64,000 nt of DNA from Trichosphaerium sp. ATCC 40318 (GCA_038496445.1 JALMLS010000424.1:62001-126000); one strand, 5' to 3'. Shown: positions 1-11,841, counted from the stretch's first letter. A program made the numbers and translations. Notes: generated from the sequence alone by a model not told the origin.

Positions 1-187
1 AAACCCAGCATAAAACAGCGAAAATAAGCGCTAGCCACAATACAATGATAGCAGGATCGGCAACAGCCCATAATTCAGGCATATGTGATGGGTTTTGCAG
101 AATGTGGCCAATATTATCAGTGCAATACCATACACTTGACAACCATTCACTCAATAAGGTCTTTGCAACGTCCAAGTCAGCTGCCAT
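1..187 (-). CDS. N-terminus of a single-pass membrane protein (truncated by window edge)
   Basis: An open frame starts at an ATG at 187 and runs off the left end of the window (62 codons visible). Residues about 45-62 (AIIVLWLALIFAVLCWV) form one hydrophobic segment, preceded by an acidic/polar stretch of about 44 residues. This looks like an N-terminal signal anchor with a short amphipathic lead, as in many ER-anchored enzymes. I see no catalytic motif because only the N-terminus is present. It is transcribed divergently from the F-box gene at 654. Function unknown; moderate confidence that it is a real exon. Confidence 0.45.
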   Translation of the reverse strand, partial: MAADLDVAKTLLSEWLSSVWYCTDNIGHILQNPSHMPELWAVADPAIIVLWLALIFAVLCWV

Positions 188-653
188 ACTAATAACGTCA
201 AAAAAGTAATAATGTTGGTCAAAAAATGTCGCAGTTAACAAAAAAATTGAAACGTTGCAAATTGGAGCGTCAATGTGAGCTATTAAAAGGACTGATACTG
301 TCTTTTTGCTATTTTATTGATGTGTCAATTGTGACAACACATACCAACTGTAGGGTATCGTGTAATTATAGAATGAGTGAATAGTGTCATGTCTTTCATT
401 GCACGTGTTTTTCTAGAATACGTTGACTTAACCTGGTTTCAAGTATTAGTTCTGATTTCAATTTAAACGAGCTATCGAACGTTCTAGGTGATAGTGAAGC
501 TCTACCATTCGTATTCCCTTTGTTTGAGCTTATTATCAAGGCTGGTTAATAATGTGTTGCTTTCATAGGTTTAGCCTACGTTCGTAGGGTATAAGAAAGG
601 TAACGGACGCGCTTGTGGTTACTCTTAATAAAATTTAGAACAACGCGTACAGT
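188..653. other. Intergenic, divergent promoter region
   Basis: No open frame or RNA gene is visible. The stretch is AT-rich, contains a CACGTG palindrome near 401-406 and separates two divergently transcribed genes, so it should hold both promoters. Confidence 0.5.
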
Positions 654-3269
654 ATGGCTCAAATGTCACAAGCAGCGATACCACCGGAACCTCCTAAGCT
701 GAAAAAAACTAAAACGCAGGTAAACAGATTACTCATTTAAGCTACCGATTTAAATTACCATGTAGGCTTCGCATCAGCGCAATGTAGCACCTACAGAGCA
801 GCAATTCCAGCCAATCGATGAACTGCAAGTCATAGCAAAACTATCAACTCAATATCCGCTAGTATGGCGTCTAAACAAGGTCGAGGTGCGTCAATACCGT
901 TAACAGCGATAAAATCAGCAATCTAACGTAACGCTTAGGAATGGCTCGCTCTACCCTTTGTTCAGGATAAAATACAGCTGTGGACACAGCCTTGCGCTAT
1001 TAAAGTCGACTTTACAAAGATACTACCCAAAGAAATGATCTACGAGATTCTGAAGCATGTATTTTGGTTCGAAAGGGATGGATTCAGCATTGCTAAAGAT
1101 AGTATCGTCGCTGTACACCTAGGTAAGGAAAAAACAATGCAAACGAAGCCTAGTAGCAACTGAAAGTTTTTTTCTAAAAGTCAGAATTTTTTTTTCTTTT
1201 AGTGTTTTGACACTATGTCATTATCGTATTATCATCTTGACGTTATACAAACGTGCTGATATATTATTTTAATAGTAAATAAGCGATTACGGAATTGTTT
1301 GCACGAGGCTATTCATAAATACGAAATTTATCTAAACTCAATGGATTGCTGGCCTAGCGGTTTAGTAAAGGCTCCTTTAGATCATTTATTACTTAAACTT
1401 GCACCTGATCTATCTCATCATGAATTCATGAGTTGCTTGAGCTCTTTGAAGCTTAACTTTTCGACAAAAGTTTCGCTTGTAAGTCGCCTTTTGAAAAAAA
1501 AAAAGTTTTGGTTTTGTTTTATTTTTAAAACTTTTCTATTCGATTTATTTTGCCTTTATACCTATTCAATACGTTTACCGATTATTTTATTAGACATATA
1601 GACATGATTTACATTTTTGGGATATGACATGTGCCGAGGAAATTGCGTCAAAATTGAAATCACTTAGAAATCTTCGTCTTGTTTATAGAGCACCAACAGA
1701 GGATGATCCAGCTGCTAATCTTTCTACACTTACTTCTCTTTTATCAAACTTTCGATACCTAGAAGATTTAGAGATACTTGAAGAGCTTGCTGATTATACA
1801 CCTTCAGTACATGATTTCTTGGTTGAAGAGCTTCAAAATCATAAATGCTTAAAGCGTTTATCTCTTTGGGGACCTGGTATCACAACAAAATCATATACAT
1901 GGCGTAAAACGAATATGACATCTATTACAGACTTATCTCTTACAATGACAGAAAGAAGTGATCCACACAATAGCTTTGATATATCAGAGACGTTTCCTAA
2001 TATAACACAGCTTAGTTTTTTTGTTTTTGATATTGATACTGTTGCTGAGTGTGTTAACAAACTTAAACACTTGACAAAACTTGTTCTTAAAGGACCTAAA
2101 TCACGTCCTTTGATATACAATACATTAGTAGCATGCAAGGCAACACAATTGCAGTCTCTTAGTGTCTTGATAAATGAGAGTGAAGCAAAGGTTGAACCGG
2201 AGGAATTTAAGGCATTATTCACTACGCTTCCTAATATAACTTCTTTTGTTGATAATTTCTTGGTTGATGGTGCGTCCTTTTTTTCATGGATTTTTTTGCA
2301 ATGAAATTGATAATTAGCATAAAACGTTCGACGAAAAAAAGCTTTGGCAGACGATGGCATTTTTTTGTTTTCATTTTTTTCCATTTTTTGTTCGAAAAGA
2401 CTTTGTTGGTGAGTTACAAATAGTTTGTACTTTGATCAAAAATATTTTCTGACTGTTTAGTTGACAACGATTTTTTGTATGAACTTTGCTTTTTTTTTTT
2501 TGAAACTAGACGAAGTACAAGGCCACGTGATTGTTTTGAGGTTTTTTGCTTATGCTGATTTTTTAGAGGATCTCATTGCTGCATTACCTGATCATCTGAC
2601 TAAGCTTGAAATAGCTCATGGATCAACTGACTTGAGTCATCTAACAAATCTTGTTTCTCTTGGATTTTCTTTACCAAAAGAACGTGTTACACTACAAAAG
2701 AATGGAAAGGTTTTCTCTCAAAGATTAAACCATGTTATAGTAACGCTATCTAAAAAATCAGAAGAATGGTATAACAACCTCGATAGTAGCATAGAATGGC
2801 TCTTCAATGTGCGTCAATGAATGCTTTTTTTTGTTAGACGAAAAAAGTCAAAAAAAGACTTGTATTACGTACAGGGTGTCGCTTTAATTTTGTGATTTTT
2901 TATTTGGTAAATTAAGAAATGTGTAGCTACGGTGTTGTGAAAGGTTATGTTTTTTGAGTATCCCACGACATGCCTTCATTTTTTTCTTTTTTTTTTTCAT
3001 TTTTTGCCTGTATTTGACTTTTTTTCCCCTTTAGGCCCTCTTACCTGTTACTACACTAAAGTCTCTTAAAGGTACGAAACAAAAATCTTCTAAGGTTTCT
3101 TATACACAAGATTTACTAAATCTTAATATACTATATAGTACACTGGATTCGTCATGAGAGCGATGCAACACATGAACAAGGTATTTTCTGTAAAACTTCT
3201 CTAGCTGATCTTGGCCGTGCTTTGGGTATTGCAGCTGCACTTGAGATTTCAGAATATACACTTGGTTGA
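654..3269 (+). CDS. F-box protein with leucine-rich-repeat-like C-terminus
   Basis: Nine exons (654-719, 766-885, 939-1122, 1276-1478, 1594-2269, 2510-2808, 3035-3071, 3139-3180, 3205-3269) join in frame to 563 residues. An F-box-like stretch, LPKEMIYEILKHVFWF, lies near residue 95, after a Pro/Lys-rich start. The large fifth exon encodes irregular repeats of the type LKxLxxLxL, as in LRR-type substrate receptors (for example LRNLRLVYR, LEDLEILEEL, LKRLSLWG, LTKLVLKG). By family knowledge such proteins are SCF ubiquitin-ligase receptors; the substrate cannot be guessed. The 3181-3204 intron is only 24 nt. Internal stops in the genomic DNA all fall inside introns. The TGA at 2818 is also intronic: the GTGCGT donor at 2809 removes it and the LRR-like frame continues. 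Confidence 0.7.
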
Positions 3270-3532
3270 TCATAGTGCAATGTGATTTTTAAATGAGCGA
3301 ATGTAAATAAACAAAAATAAATACAATAATTATTGTAAGAAGACGGTACAAAGAGGCAAAAAAATCATCTTAGATCACGTGTATAAGTGAAAAATCCTTT
3401 GAAAAAATACAACAAAGTTGTTTGGTGTTTTGATGAAAACGTTCTCTCGTTTTGCATTTTTACTACCTCAAGTGCCAAGATAGAAACACGCTATTCCGTT
3501 GTGGTATTTTTTTGGCTTAACTAAAACCAGCG

Positions 3533-6500
3533 ATGCTTAATCATGCCTTTTTCAGAACAGCCGTCCATAATAGGTTTCTCTCTCTGAATACAATGTATCG
3601 CCATACTTTAGCCAGTATTATGGCTGTGGCGCTGCTGATCATGCTTGTAAAAGCGCAACAAATACAATTCAAAGATTATTGTTTCCCTCCAGCAGGTATG
3701 TACCGAATACTTTGAAAACATGCGTTTATATCAATTGGGTCTGTTCTACCTACGTTTTTGGTGTAAACCGTCAACAACCGCGAAAAACGTCACCACAATA
3801 GCTTTGTTTACACGTTTACACGCTACCACGCCTCAAAATGCTTTATTTTTTCTGGCTAAACGGGTTTCTTCGTTTATCATCGTATTCATCCGTCTCCACT
3901 CTTCTAATCGTTCTATCTACGCATTAGGTTTAAAACAAGACAGTCTACAATCTATAGGAGGAGATACTTGGGCCATTGCTGGCGTACGTTCTGTTGCAAT
4001 ACATAGATACACAAAGGCATCTTGCATTGAAGTGAAATACGAGATGCTAACACGTATAATCGATATGTCATGGACTCCAGGATTTTTAGTGATTAGCACT
4101 GAGTTTAAAGGAGTTCGTAAAATAGACGTGTTCTCAACGTCTTTTACAGATGGTGATATCACTGATACTACAATTGTATTCATGCGTACACTTGAGCCAC
4201 CTGTTGGAAGTATTGCAGATAGTTATGGTGATATTGTTCATGGTGTTGATAACCATGTTGTTACAACTTTACAAGGAAGTGAAGTTGTTTTTTATAAAAT
4301 TGATAATGTTACATCAACTGTGACTGAAGAGACTATCTCTGTTGAAAGGGCTGGTGATAAACTGCCTTATTTTATACGTATTACTGACATTAAAGCTGTC
4401 AAGTTTGCTGAATCTCCACTGCAACGATTTATTGTTGCTGGAATACCAGATCCACTTTATATAAGTGACTTTAACACTGTGACGTGGTCTGTAGCATGGT
4501 TTGAAGGAAATACACTTATCGAAATGATTATACAAAGGTATACTAAATTCCCTCCTAAGGATGCATCTATACGTACGTAAGAATCCACGATCTTGAAGAT
4601 TCGAAGAAAGTCTTGAAAGTTTTACCAGTTTTTTTTTGTTTACTTTTTGTTTAGTTCTTTATCCTGGAGACCATAAAGTCGCTATCCGCTCATCTACTAG
4701 TGATCCAAATGACGAAGTTCTGGTGTTTACTGGATGTGGATTTCAGGACGCTATTGGGTATATTGGCTCTTCTGCAATAATGTCAGTTTTCACTGCAGAA
4801 TGTGAAGCTTACGGGTAATGCTTCGTTTTTTTTTGGGAAAGCTCCTACCTTCTAATTTTTTTTTCTAGGTTCCCTGAAGGTGTATGCGTTTACGGACTAT
4901 TCATAAACCCTGAGGATGGCATGTATAGTATAACAGGGTTTCATGGGGAAGTAAATAACTGTACTCAACGTTCACTTATACCAAGATTGTGGCCTGTAGG
5001 TAATATGCTTGCAGCACAGCCTGGTTTTATTATTTTAACAAGTGTTGTACATATACATATTGTTAAGCATGTTTCTTTGGGTGGTAGAGAAATATGTGGC
5101 GCTGGTCATGAGTACTCACCTATTGGGTGCGTACTGTGCCCTGTTGGCAAGTATTTAGGATACACAAAAGCGCAGCATGACTCATGTTTAGCCAACTTTA
5201 GCTCACCTGAGTGCCGCTTAGATTGCAAGGACTGCCCTGAAGGATCTTATTGTCCTGGCGGTGCTCTTCTACCTCTATACCCCGATGGATTGGTTGATTC
5301 TCTACAGTCTTATTATGGCTTTGAAGCATTGGATCCTCCTGATATAGATACAGTATTTATATCGCTTATCTTTACACTAAGATCATTACCTTTCTTCATA
5401 ACGTCGATTACTTTTCTTACAACTGCTGTATTGCTTATTGCTTGCGTTTGTATTCTACGTCATTGTGTTAAAGTTGCACGTGACTCAAGTTTTATAGATA
5501 TGCTGAAGTATATTGATTTGGACAAGTCGTCACAAATCAAACAAAACAAACTAGTGTCACGTGGTACAAGCCGTGGTGGTATCATAACCGTTATTATGCT
5601 ATTGTTTCTTACTGTTGGTATCGCTGCTATAGTATACATGTATGATAACTACGAACCTGTTGAGTATGAGTTTGATGCAGTATCTAAAGATACATTAAAC
5701 ACAAAACGTACAAAGCAACTAAGTTCTGCTTTACTTCTTGATGCTGATAGCAAGGAGCTGAAGTTCATGCTTGAGAATGAAGAGTACGTTGGCATTAATG
5801 TAGTGTTAATACTTCTTGCTTACACGTGTCTGCTTGTAGGAAAACGACTATCAACATAACAGTTACTTGGCTGCATTTTAACGGACAGTACGTCTTATGA
5901 TGCTTTTATTTTATTCTAAGTAGTTCTAATCGTTTTGCACAGATATTGTCAATGTAGCCCTAAGGTATATCGAGATAACAACTTGGTAGCAAAGCATCAA
6001 GTCGAAGGTTATAGGGATGATCTTAACGTTAGGTAAAGTACTGATCATGTTACGGAGTAGTACTTACTTTGTTTTTTAGTATGTCTGTAGTATTAAAAGG
6101 AAACTTCAATGAAGGACTTAATTATAGTTTCGCTTCTGGTAGTAGAAGTATAATAGATGGAACCTTAGATATTAGAAGCGGTCCTGCATCATTTGCTGGA
6201 ATACGAGTTGACTTGGTAACTCAAGGAAACCACCGTAAGTGCATTCATTTTATTTGTTTCCAAACCTTTTTTTTGTGTCTAAAAAGTTATTACAGCAACT
6301 TACGCAACGCACTACATACTCGCAGGTGACAATGTGTTCCTTCCCTCCCAAGTTGTTGAACTCACTATCACAACTACTTCTGTTATACGTACATCAGACC
6401 GCAAGCTTGGAAGCCAGGTAATTGATGGTACGTGCTTGCTGTTTTCATAAAAAAACCCGGTTCAGATCCGGATGAAACTTCGCTCTAATGACTTTGTTGA

Positions 6501-6940
6501 CAACAGGTTACACTGCACTTAGTTTTGGTGATGAACGTATACTTGGTGATGTATCTCTTCAAGTATCAGATGAAAAACTCTATACTGTAGAAGGTTATTC
6601 ATCAAGACTTGATATTTTATTCAAACACTCACAATCGATAATACTTGAAACAGAGTCTGTACAATTTACAGAAAAGACAGCATTGTTTTCATGTTTTATT
6701 GTTCTTACACTTATTGTTAACTTCTCTATATTATTGAACCAGCTATTAAGCTTTCTTTTATCATTGTACCATGATGTTGCAAAGAAATGTTGTGGAGTAA
6801 AACAAAAGGAAAAAAATGAACCATTATCTCTAATGATGAATGATGTTTCTGGGGTTGCGGATTCAAGAAATTCTTCTCAATCATATAAAAAATTATCTGA
6901 TCCTTCATCTTATTCGCCACCTACACAAGTTGAACAATAA
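3533..6940 (+). CDS. Large multi-pass surface glycoprotein-like protein with Cys-rich module
   Basis: Nine exons (3533-3695, 3928-4572, 4655-4814, 4869-5783, 5840-5887, 5943-6032, 6080-6234, 6326-6427, 6507-6940) give 903 residues, or 883 if the ATG at 3593 is used. The latter directly precedes a signal peptide (SIMAVALLIMLVKAQQ), so I prefer it. A beta-rich ectodomain of about 400 residues is followed by a compact Cys-rich module (CPVGKYLGY ... CKDCPEGSYCPGG) like the ephrin-receptor/GCC2-type repeat of surface proteins. Two hydrophobic segments lie near 5390-5450 and 5580-5640, then a second extracellular-looking part, a last membrane segment (6690-6770) and a Ser-rich tail. The apparent hydrophobic stretch at 5784-5839 is an intron with a perfect GTACGT donor, not a membrane helix. 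The second intron is unusually long (232 nt). Function unknown; possibly a receptor. Confidence 0.65.
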
Positions 6941-7275
6941 AACTAATGAACACCTCGTCATATTCTTTTTTATTTTTTTAATTTTAAACACGTGATCAAT
7001 GAAAGTCACTAAAACAAACGTTCAAATCCCAACTTTCTTTTTTTCCCCCACACCCACAGTATGAACTTTATCAATGTGTTCCGGAAAAAAGCGGACGCTA
7101 TCAGAATCGTAACGTCATTTGTCCAAAAGCGTTAACAATTGTCTGTAACAACTGCAAGTGGTGCTTACTGGTTCTATCACTAAACAAATGATAGTGTGAA
7201 CCAATATGAATCAAAATACAGTTGTACAATGCAAAGTCTAAAAACTGTTCACTGTACAAACGTCTACGCGCAACC
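6941..7275. other. Intergenic region
   Basis: No coding signal is supported. It contains a CACGTGA site near 6992 and pyrimidine tracts. Confidence 0.4.
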
Positions 7276-7964
7276 ATGCCAAAAAAGATTGATTTGGCAG
7301 TTTTTGAGGAACCGTCGACTTAACTTAACTACAACGGTCTTTTTGGCCGGTTTCTTCACTCAATATGTCGTAGCAAGGATGTATGTACGTACTGTAAACT
7401 GTTTGACATCCCAATTTGTAATTAACAGTAATAGCTTCCCAAAGACTTCACTTTTTCAGCCTGTGAGCTTATTGAGAGCGATGCGGCAAAGGCTAGTGTC
7501 ACTGCCAATGCACGGCAACAACCAGAGACACTAGACCTAATTGTTGCGATAAACGACAATGCTGTGAGGCTTTCGTACGTTTTTTAACGCGGTACGTACT
7601 TCCTAAAGCCAACAAACGGTTAGGGAAACTGCCAAACAAACTGCAATGCTTTCAATAAGGGCGTTTAATACCGCCGCCAGGGCCATGGTGAAAGAAGGAG
7701 GCAAAAAACAACAAACTTGTACGCCGCACTTGACATACTGTTTCGACGCCGCTGATAAACGCTGTAGTATTGGCGACTGCCCTAAGAGATTTGAACGAAA
7801 CACTTGAGAGAGTAAAAATACAAACTCTTGAGGCAAACGGAAACAATGAACAAAAAGACGAAGACGACGTAATACAGACACTATCAGAGGTCAGAAGATC
7901 GTACGACGCTCAAAAAAACCACCCAATCAATTATTTTCATTTTGTTCGAATGCACCTCAACTGA
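7276..7964 (+). CDS. Small helical protein of unknown function
   Basis: Proposed exons 7276-7313, 7374-7384, 7460-7574, 7624-7718 and 7768-7964 join to 151 residues. The product begins MPKKIDLAVFEE and is predicted mostly helical and charged, with a Lys-rich centre (MVKEGGKKQQ) and an acidic C-terminal part (NEQKDEDDVIQ). I recognise no family. The model needs an 11-nt microexon and a first intron with an atypical GTCGAC donor; without these the frame meets a TAA at 7321. The last three exons are well supported because reading frame and phases agree. Antisense open frames over 7603-7881 are shadows. Confidence 0.45.
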
Positions 7965-8105
7965 TTTTTTGAAAGAGGTACTATTTGGCACAGGCACCAA
8001 CGTGTTTACATATATACGGATAGAACAGTACGATTAATGAACATAAAAAGAAGAATTAATCGCCAAAAAACCTGAAAAATAGCCCAAAAACTGATCTTTC
8101 TCTAG

Positions 8106-10185
8106 ATGCTGAATAGCGCTGATATTAAATTCTTCATCGCGAATACGCGTGGAATGACAGAAGATCCGTTAGGTACGTTTTTATGTAAAGACAACTACCG
8201 ACAAAGACAAGTCGGAAAAGGAAGAGGAAAAAAAAGAAATTTTTGAATTTTTTTTGCTGACTAGTACTGTTGTAGGCTACATATTTTATGTTGTAGACAT
8301 AGGATGTTATGTCCTTGAGTTACCCAAAGAGTTTGTAAGTATTATACTTGGAGACTGGACATGTATGACTATTCCTGTACACATATACGCGGAGCCACTT
8401 CCAAAAGAATACAAAGTAACTTTGCCATAAATTAATCTCGCTGCTTACGCTATTTAGCCAGAGAGGCCAGCTATAACACCTGTATCAAAGGACGCTAATA
8501 TTTTAGAACTGCCCATTGAAGTTATTATTACTATTTGCGGTACGTCAATGGCACATCATTGAACAAACTTTTTTTTCCTATTTTTTTCTGACAAGTTGCC
8601 AATTAGATAACTTTAGTTTCTTGACGCTTGTGAAACTCGCCCAAGTTTCAAAACAGTGTAAGAAGATTGCTTATACACCTTACTTATGGAAAGTATTGTG
8701 TGATAAGATATTTCCAACAATACAAAACGGTAAAGTACGCACCAACAAAAACTTGCTTATTTAGTTGTCCTAAGACGTTTATAGGATATAGTCAACTGGA
8801 GAGACGAATTCACTCACCAAAGGCGTGTTTATGCTATCATGAGACATAAATTCACATTAATGCATACAGAACGTATGCGTCAAAGACACTGGATGGTAAA
8901 TTTTTTTTGTTCCTTCCTTGGTTGTTCCTCACCTTATTATCAGCGGTGTGGAGTTCATATGTTCCATCCTGTTAATGGTCGCCGTGGATTTGATCTTGTA
9001 AAGCCTAGTAAAGAGCTTATTGATAGTAAACCATCTCTAGATAAAATGGTTGCTATGTTAAAGAGAGAGGAGGAGTTACGTCTTTCTGATTCTGTTCAAG
9101 CAAAATTCTCCAATCCAGATAATGATGCCATACACGTTGCTGCACATGTTCAAGGTACGCTCCCACGTTTGTTTAAGTTACTTTGTGTCCATGTTTGTAA
9201 CCTGTTTAATGTGTTCTGTAGAGCAAGTTATTGAAGAGTTTGGTTACAAAGATAAGAAGGCAGTGGACTATATTCGTTGTGCTCCTGGATTGTATCCAAA
9301 AAATGAGCTCATAACAAGAATACCACATTACCAGAAGTTTAACAGAGCACGACAGGGAGATCTAACACCTGGAAAACCGGCACCTCAAGCAAAACTTGCC
9401 TACCTCAATGGCACAAACGTACTTTTTTTTTGCTATTTTTCTTGATTTATGGCTCATCTTTGTAGGTAATGTTGCATGATTATATGACGACTCACTTTAG
9501 TAATGGTAAACCGACAGTCATTATTTCTGGTTCTTATACGTGACTACCGTTTTGTTCCTATGTGGTAAGAACTGACAGCATTAATTTCTCTGAAAGAGTT
9601 TTCTAGTCTGTAGTTTTTATTTTTATCTTCGTTCAACATACTTGCCTCTGATTATTTATTTTATAGTCTGACATGCATGAATTGCTTGTCAAGCACGGTA
9701 GGAACGTTAATTTTCTGACAGGTACATAGATATTCCTTAGAATATTGTGTTGTGCTAATGTTTTCGTTTAGTGTACATTGTCGAGGCACACGCCTCTGAT
9801 GAGTGGCCTGTCGGAGACCCATTGAAAATTACGCAACCTAGAACAACAATAGAAAGATGTGGGGTCGCTAGGTCTTTCGTAAAAGAATACCAGTATCAGG
9901 TACTACTCATACCGTAATCACGTGCATGTTGCTTATTAAAAAACACTTTTTAGTTGCCTATGCTTGTGGACACGATTGAGAATAGCTTTGAGCAGGCCTA
10001 TGCTGCATGGCCTATTAGATTCTATGTTATTGAAGATGATATCGTTACATTTGTTGCCCAGCCCGATGAGATGAATACATACGACTCCATACCAGCTGTA
10101 CGTATTTTTCAAATTACAAAGTTGTTTTCTCATTCTTTAACTCTAGCGTTTGGATAAAGTCCTTACAGCAAAGTTTAGCGCTTAA
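8106..10185 (+). CDS. F-box/iodothyronine-deiodinase-like fusion, probable selenoprotein (in-frame TGA)
   Basis: Twelve exons (8106-8172, 8276-8415, 8458-8539, 8607-8729, 8792-8895, 8944-9154, 9222-9418, 9466-9564, 9667-9721, 9772-9899, 9954-10097, 10147-10185) join to 462 codons if the TGA at 9541-9543 is read as Sec (codon 334). Residues about 82-125 are an F-box (LELPIEVIITIC, then LVKLAQVSKQCKKIAY and a conserved Trp). The C-terminal half matches the deiodinase/thioredoxin-like fold: GKPAPQ before the domain, then GSYT-TGA-LPF, the place where deiodinases have GSxTU-xPF, then YIVEAHASDEW and a late VDTIENSFEQAYAAWP. Coding clearly continues after the TGA, in frame across four introns. Deiodinase family members are reductive dehalogenases or related thiol/selenol redox enzymes; the F-box suggests SCF recruitment. 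Substrate is unknown. No convincing SECIS was confirmed. Confidence 0.75.
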
Positions 10186-10658
10186 ATAACAAAGCGTTGT
10201 AAGTTTATTTTCTATACATCTTTGACACGTGACTGTTTACTTTCAAATCGCCTTTAAAACTCAGCGAAAAAGTACACAAGAGAAACAAAGTAAGTTGTAA
10301 GAGAATAAATAATATGTTAGTTAGAACTAAAAATTGGTCAACCAAAGAAACTACGTTATAAAGTTAAATCTAGATGCTTCAAGCAACGGCAAACCAAAAT
10401 TCGAAAGTTGTATGGTTGTTTATTGTGTAAATTTTAAATTAGTTACCAAGTGGTAACGCCAAGACGTAGGTTCTCCATTCAGTGTTTTGTTTGTAGGAGC
10501 CAGTAGATGAAAGGCTCTAACGTTTACTTTTGAAAAGTAGCGAAATTTCGTAAAAAACGAAATTTAGTCAAATTTCCCGCAAATTAAAATAATCCGAAGC
10601 AAGTTTTTTATGTCCGGAAGCAGGAAACCTATATCTCAAACATACGAAAACACATCTC
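10186..10658. other. Intergenic region with strong hairpin
   Basis: 3' UTR of the deiodinase-like gene and promoter of the MDR gene. A perfect 9-bp inverted repeat (AAATTTCGT at 10543-10551, ACGAAATTT at 10557-10565) lies about 95 bp before the next start codon. A shorter GAGCC/GGCTC hairpin lies near 10498-10517. Confidence 0.5.
10229..10267 (+). promoter_or_regulatory. Weak SECIS-like pattern in 3' UTR
   Basis: About 45 bp after the stop of the deiodinase-like gene the order GTGA, 12 nt, AAA, 17 nt, CGA matches the spacing of a eukaryotic SECIS core (non-Watson-Crick quartet and apical A pair). The stem between them is poor (only CTG/CAG at the base pairs well), so this is a pattern match and not a structure call. 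Confidence 0.15.
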
Positions 10659-11756
10659 ATGTTCATGAAAGCAGTATACCAATCATCATACGGTAACCCT
10701 AAGGACGTTTTAAGCTTAAGAAATGATATTCCGAAGCCTGTGCCCGAAGATGATCAAATAATCGTTAAAGTATGCTATGCATCAGTTCACCCAGATGTAT
10801 GGCATGTCGTATGGGGTTTACCGTACTTTTTAAGATTGATGGGAGCCGGTTTTTTGTCACCTATTAAGAAAATACCTGGGACGGATATGTCGGGCGTAGT
10901 AGATAGCGTTGGTAAGAACGTTTCAAAATTTAAAGAGGGACAGTACGTTTTTGGTGAAACATGCAGTAATTTCCAATGGGCAAACGCTGGTGCGTTTGCA
11001 GAGTATGTAGCAGTTAAAGAAAAAGATGTAGAGTTGAAACCGAAGAACTTGACATTCGCACAAGCATGTGGTTTACCAACATCAGGATTTATAGCGTACT
11101 ACAACCTCATGAACGAAGGCAAGTTCAAAAAAGGCCAATCAGTATTAATAAACGGCGCTGGCGGAGGTGTCGGACTTTTGACTATACAACTCGTAAAAGC
11201 ACTTGGAGGAACAGTCACAGCTGTTGACAGTAAGGAAAAGCTTGATTTAATGAAGTCTTTGGGCGCTGATGATGTCGTTGATTATGCTGAGAAGAATTTC
11301 ACTGAAAGTGATAAAAAATATGACTTGGTTTTTGATGTTCCGGGAAACTACCCAATAGATGATTGTAGAAGAGTTTTAAAAGGTTCTGAGTCTAAATACA
11401 TTTTGGTTGGACATGATAACTACGACAGAACAAGTCATCGTTGGCTTGGAAGTACGATACCGAAGATGCTTGGAGATGTTGCAAAGTACATGGTTTTTGG
11501 ACAAAAAGCAGTTGCAAAACCTATTGATGACAAGCCTGTTGCGACCACAGATAATGTTGATGTTGATTTCAATGATTATGTCTTTGGTAAAGAAAGCTCT
11601 TTGAAGGTCTTGTGTAGATTAGCAGAAGAAGGAAAGATGACCCAACCTATTGATTCTGTGTTCAGTCTAGATAAAGTTCCTGATGCTATTGAACATTTAC
11701 AAAATGGTAAAACTATTGGTAAAGTTGTTATTCAAATATGCAAAGACTACGACTAA
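10659..11756 (+). CDS. Zinc-independent MDR oxidoreductase (quinone oxidoreductase-like)
   Basis: An uninterrupted 365-residue frame; the ATG at 10665 (MKAVYQSS) is the alternative and matches the usual start of the family. It is a medium-chain dehydrogenase/reductase: N-terminal GroES-like fold with PGTDMSGVVDSVG, then the Rossmann NAD(P) site INGAGGGVGLLTIQLVKALG at about residues 163-182 and a downstream LGADDVVDY. The catalytic-zinc and structural-zinc cysteines of true alcohol dehydrogenases are not evident, so a quinone/enone or aldehyde reductase using NADPH is most likely. It differs from almost all neighbours in having no intron, so it may be a recent horizontal acquisition or retrocopy. 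It converges on the minus-strand gene ending at 11842. Confidence 0.85.
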   Translation: MFMKAVYQSSYGNPKDVLSLRNDIPKPVPEDDQIIVKVCYASVHPDVWHVVWGLPYFLRLMGAGFLSPIKKIPGTDMSGVVDSVGKNVSKFKEGQYVFGETCSNFQWANAGAFAEYVAVKEKDVELKPKNLTFAQACGLPTSGFIAYYNLMNEGKFKKGQSVLINGAGGGVGLLTIQLVKALGGTVTAVDSKEKLDLMKSLGADDVVDYAEKNFTESDKKYDLVFDVPGNYPIDDCRRVLKGSESKYILVGHDNYDRTSHRWLGSTIPKMLGDVAKYMVFGQKAVAKPIDDKPVATTDNVDVDFNDYVFGKESSLKVLCRLAEEGKMTQPIDSVFSLDKVPDAIEHLQNGKTIGKVVIQICKDYD

Positions 11757-11841
11757 GTAAGTACTTGAGATTTGATTATTGTATGGAGTATTAGACAATA
11801 AATAAAAAAAAAACATGTTTCTAGTATAACAGCTGTCCTGT

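Noticed and set aside
1839-2384. 181-codon antisense frame
   Set aside because: Shadow of the long coding exon of the F-box gene, whose splice structure is consistent.
5784-5839. Apparent membrane segment VGINVVLILLAYTCLLVG in the surface protein
   Set aside because: It lies between a perfect GTACGT donor and a TAG acceptor; splicing restores the frame downstream (TVTWLHFNGQYCQC).
7603-7881. Overlapping antisense frames
   Set aside because: Opposite strand of exons with consistent phases.
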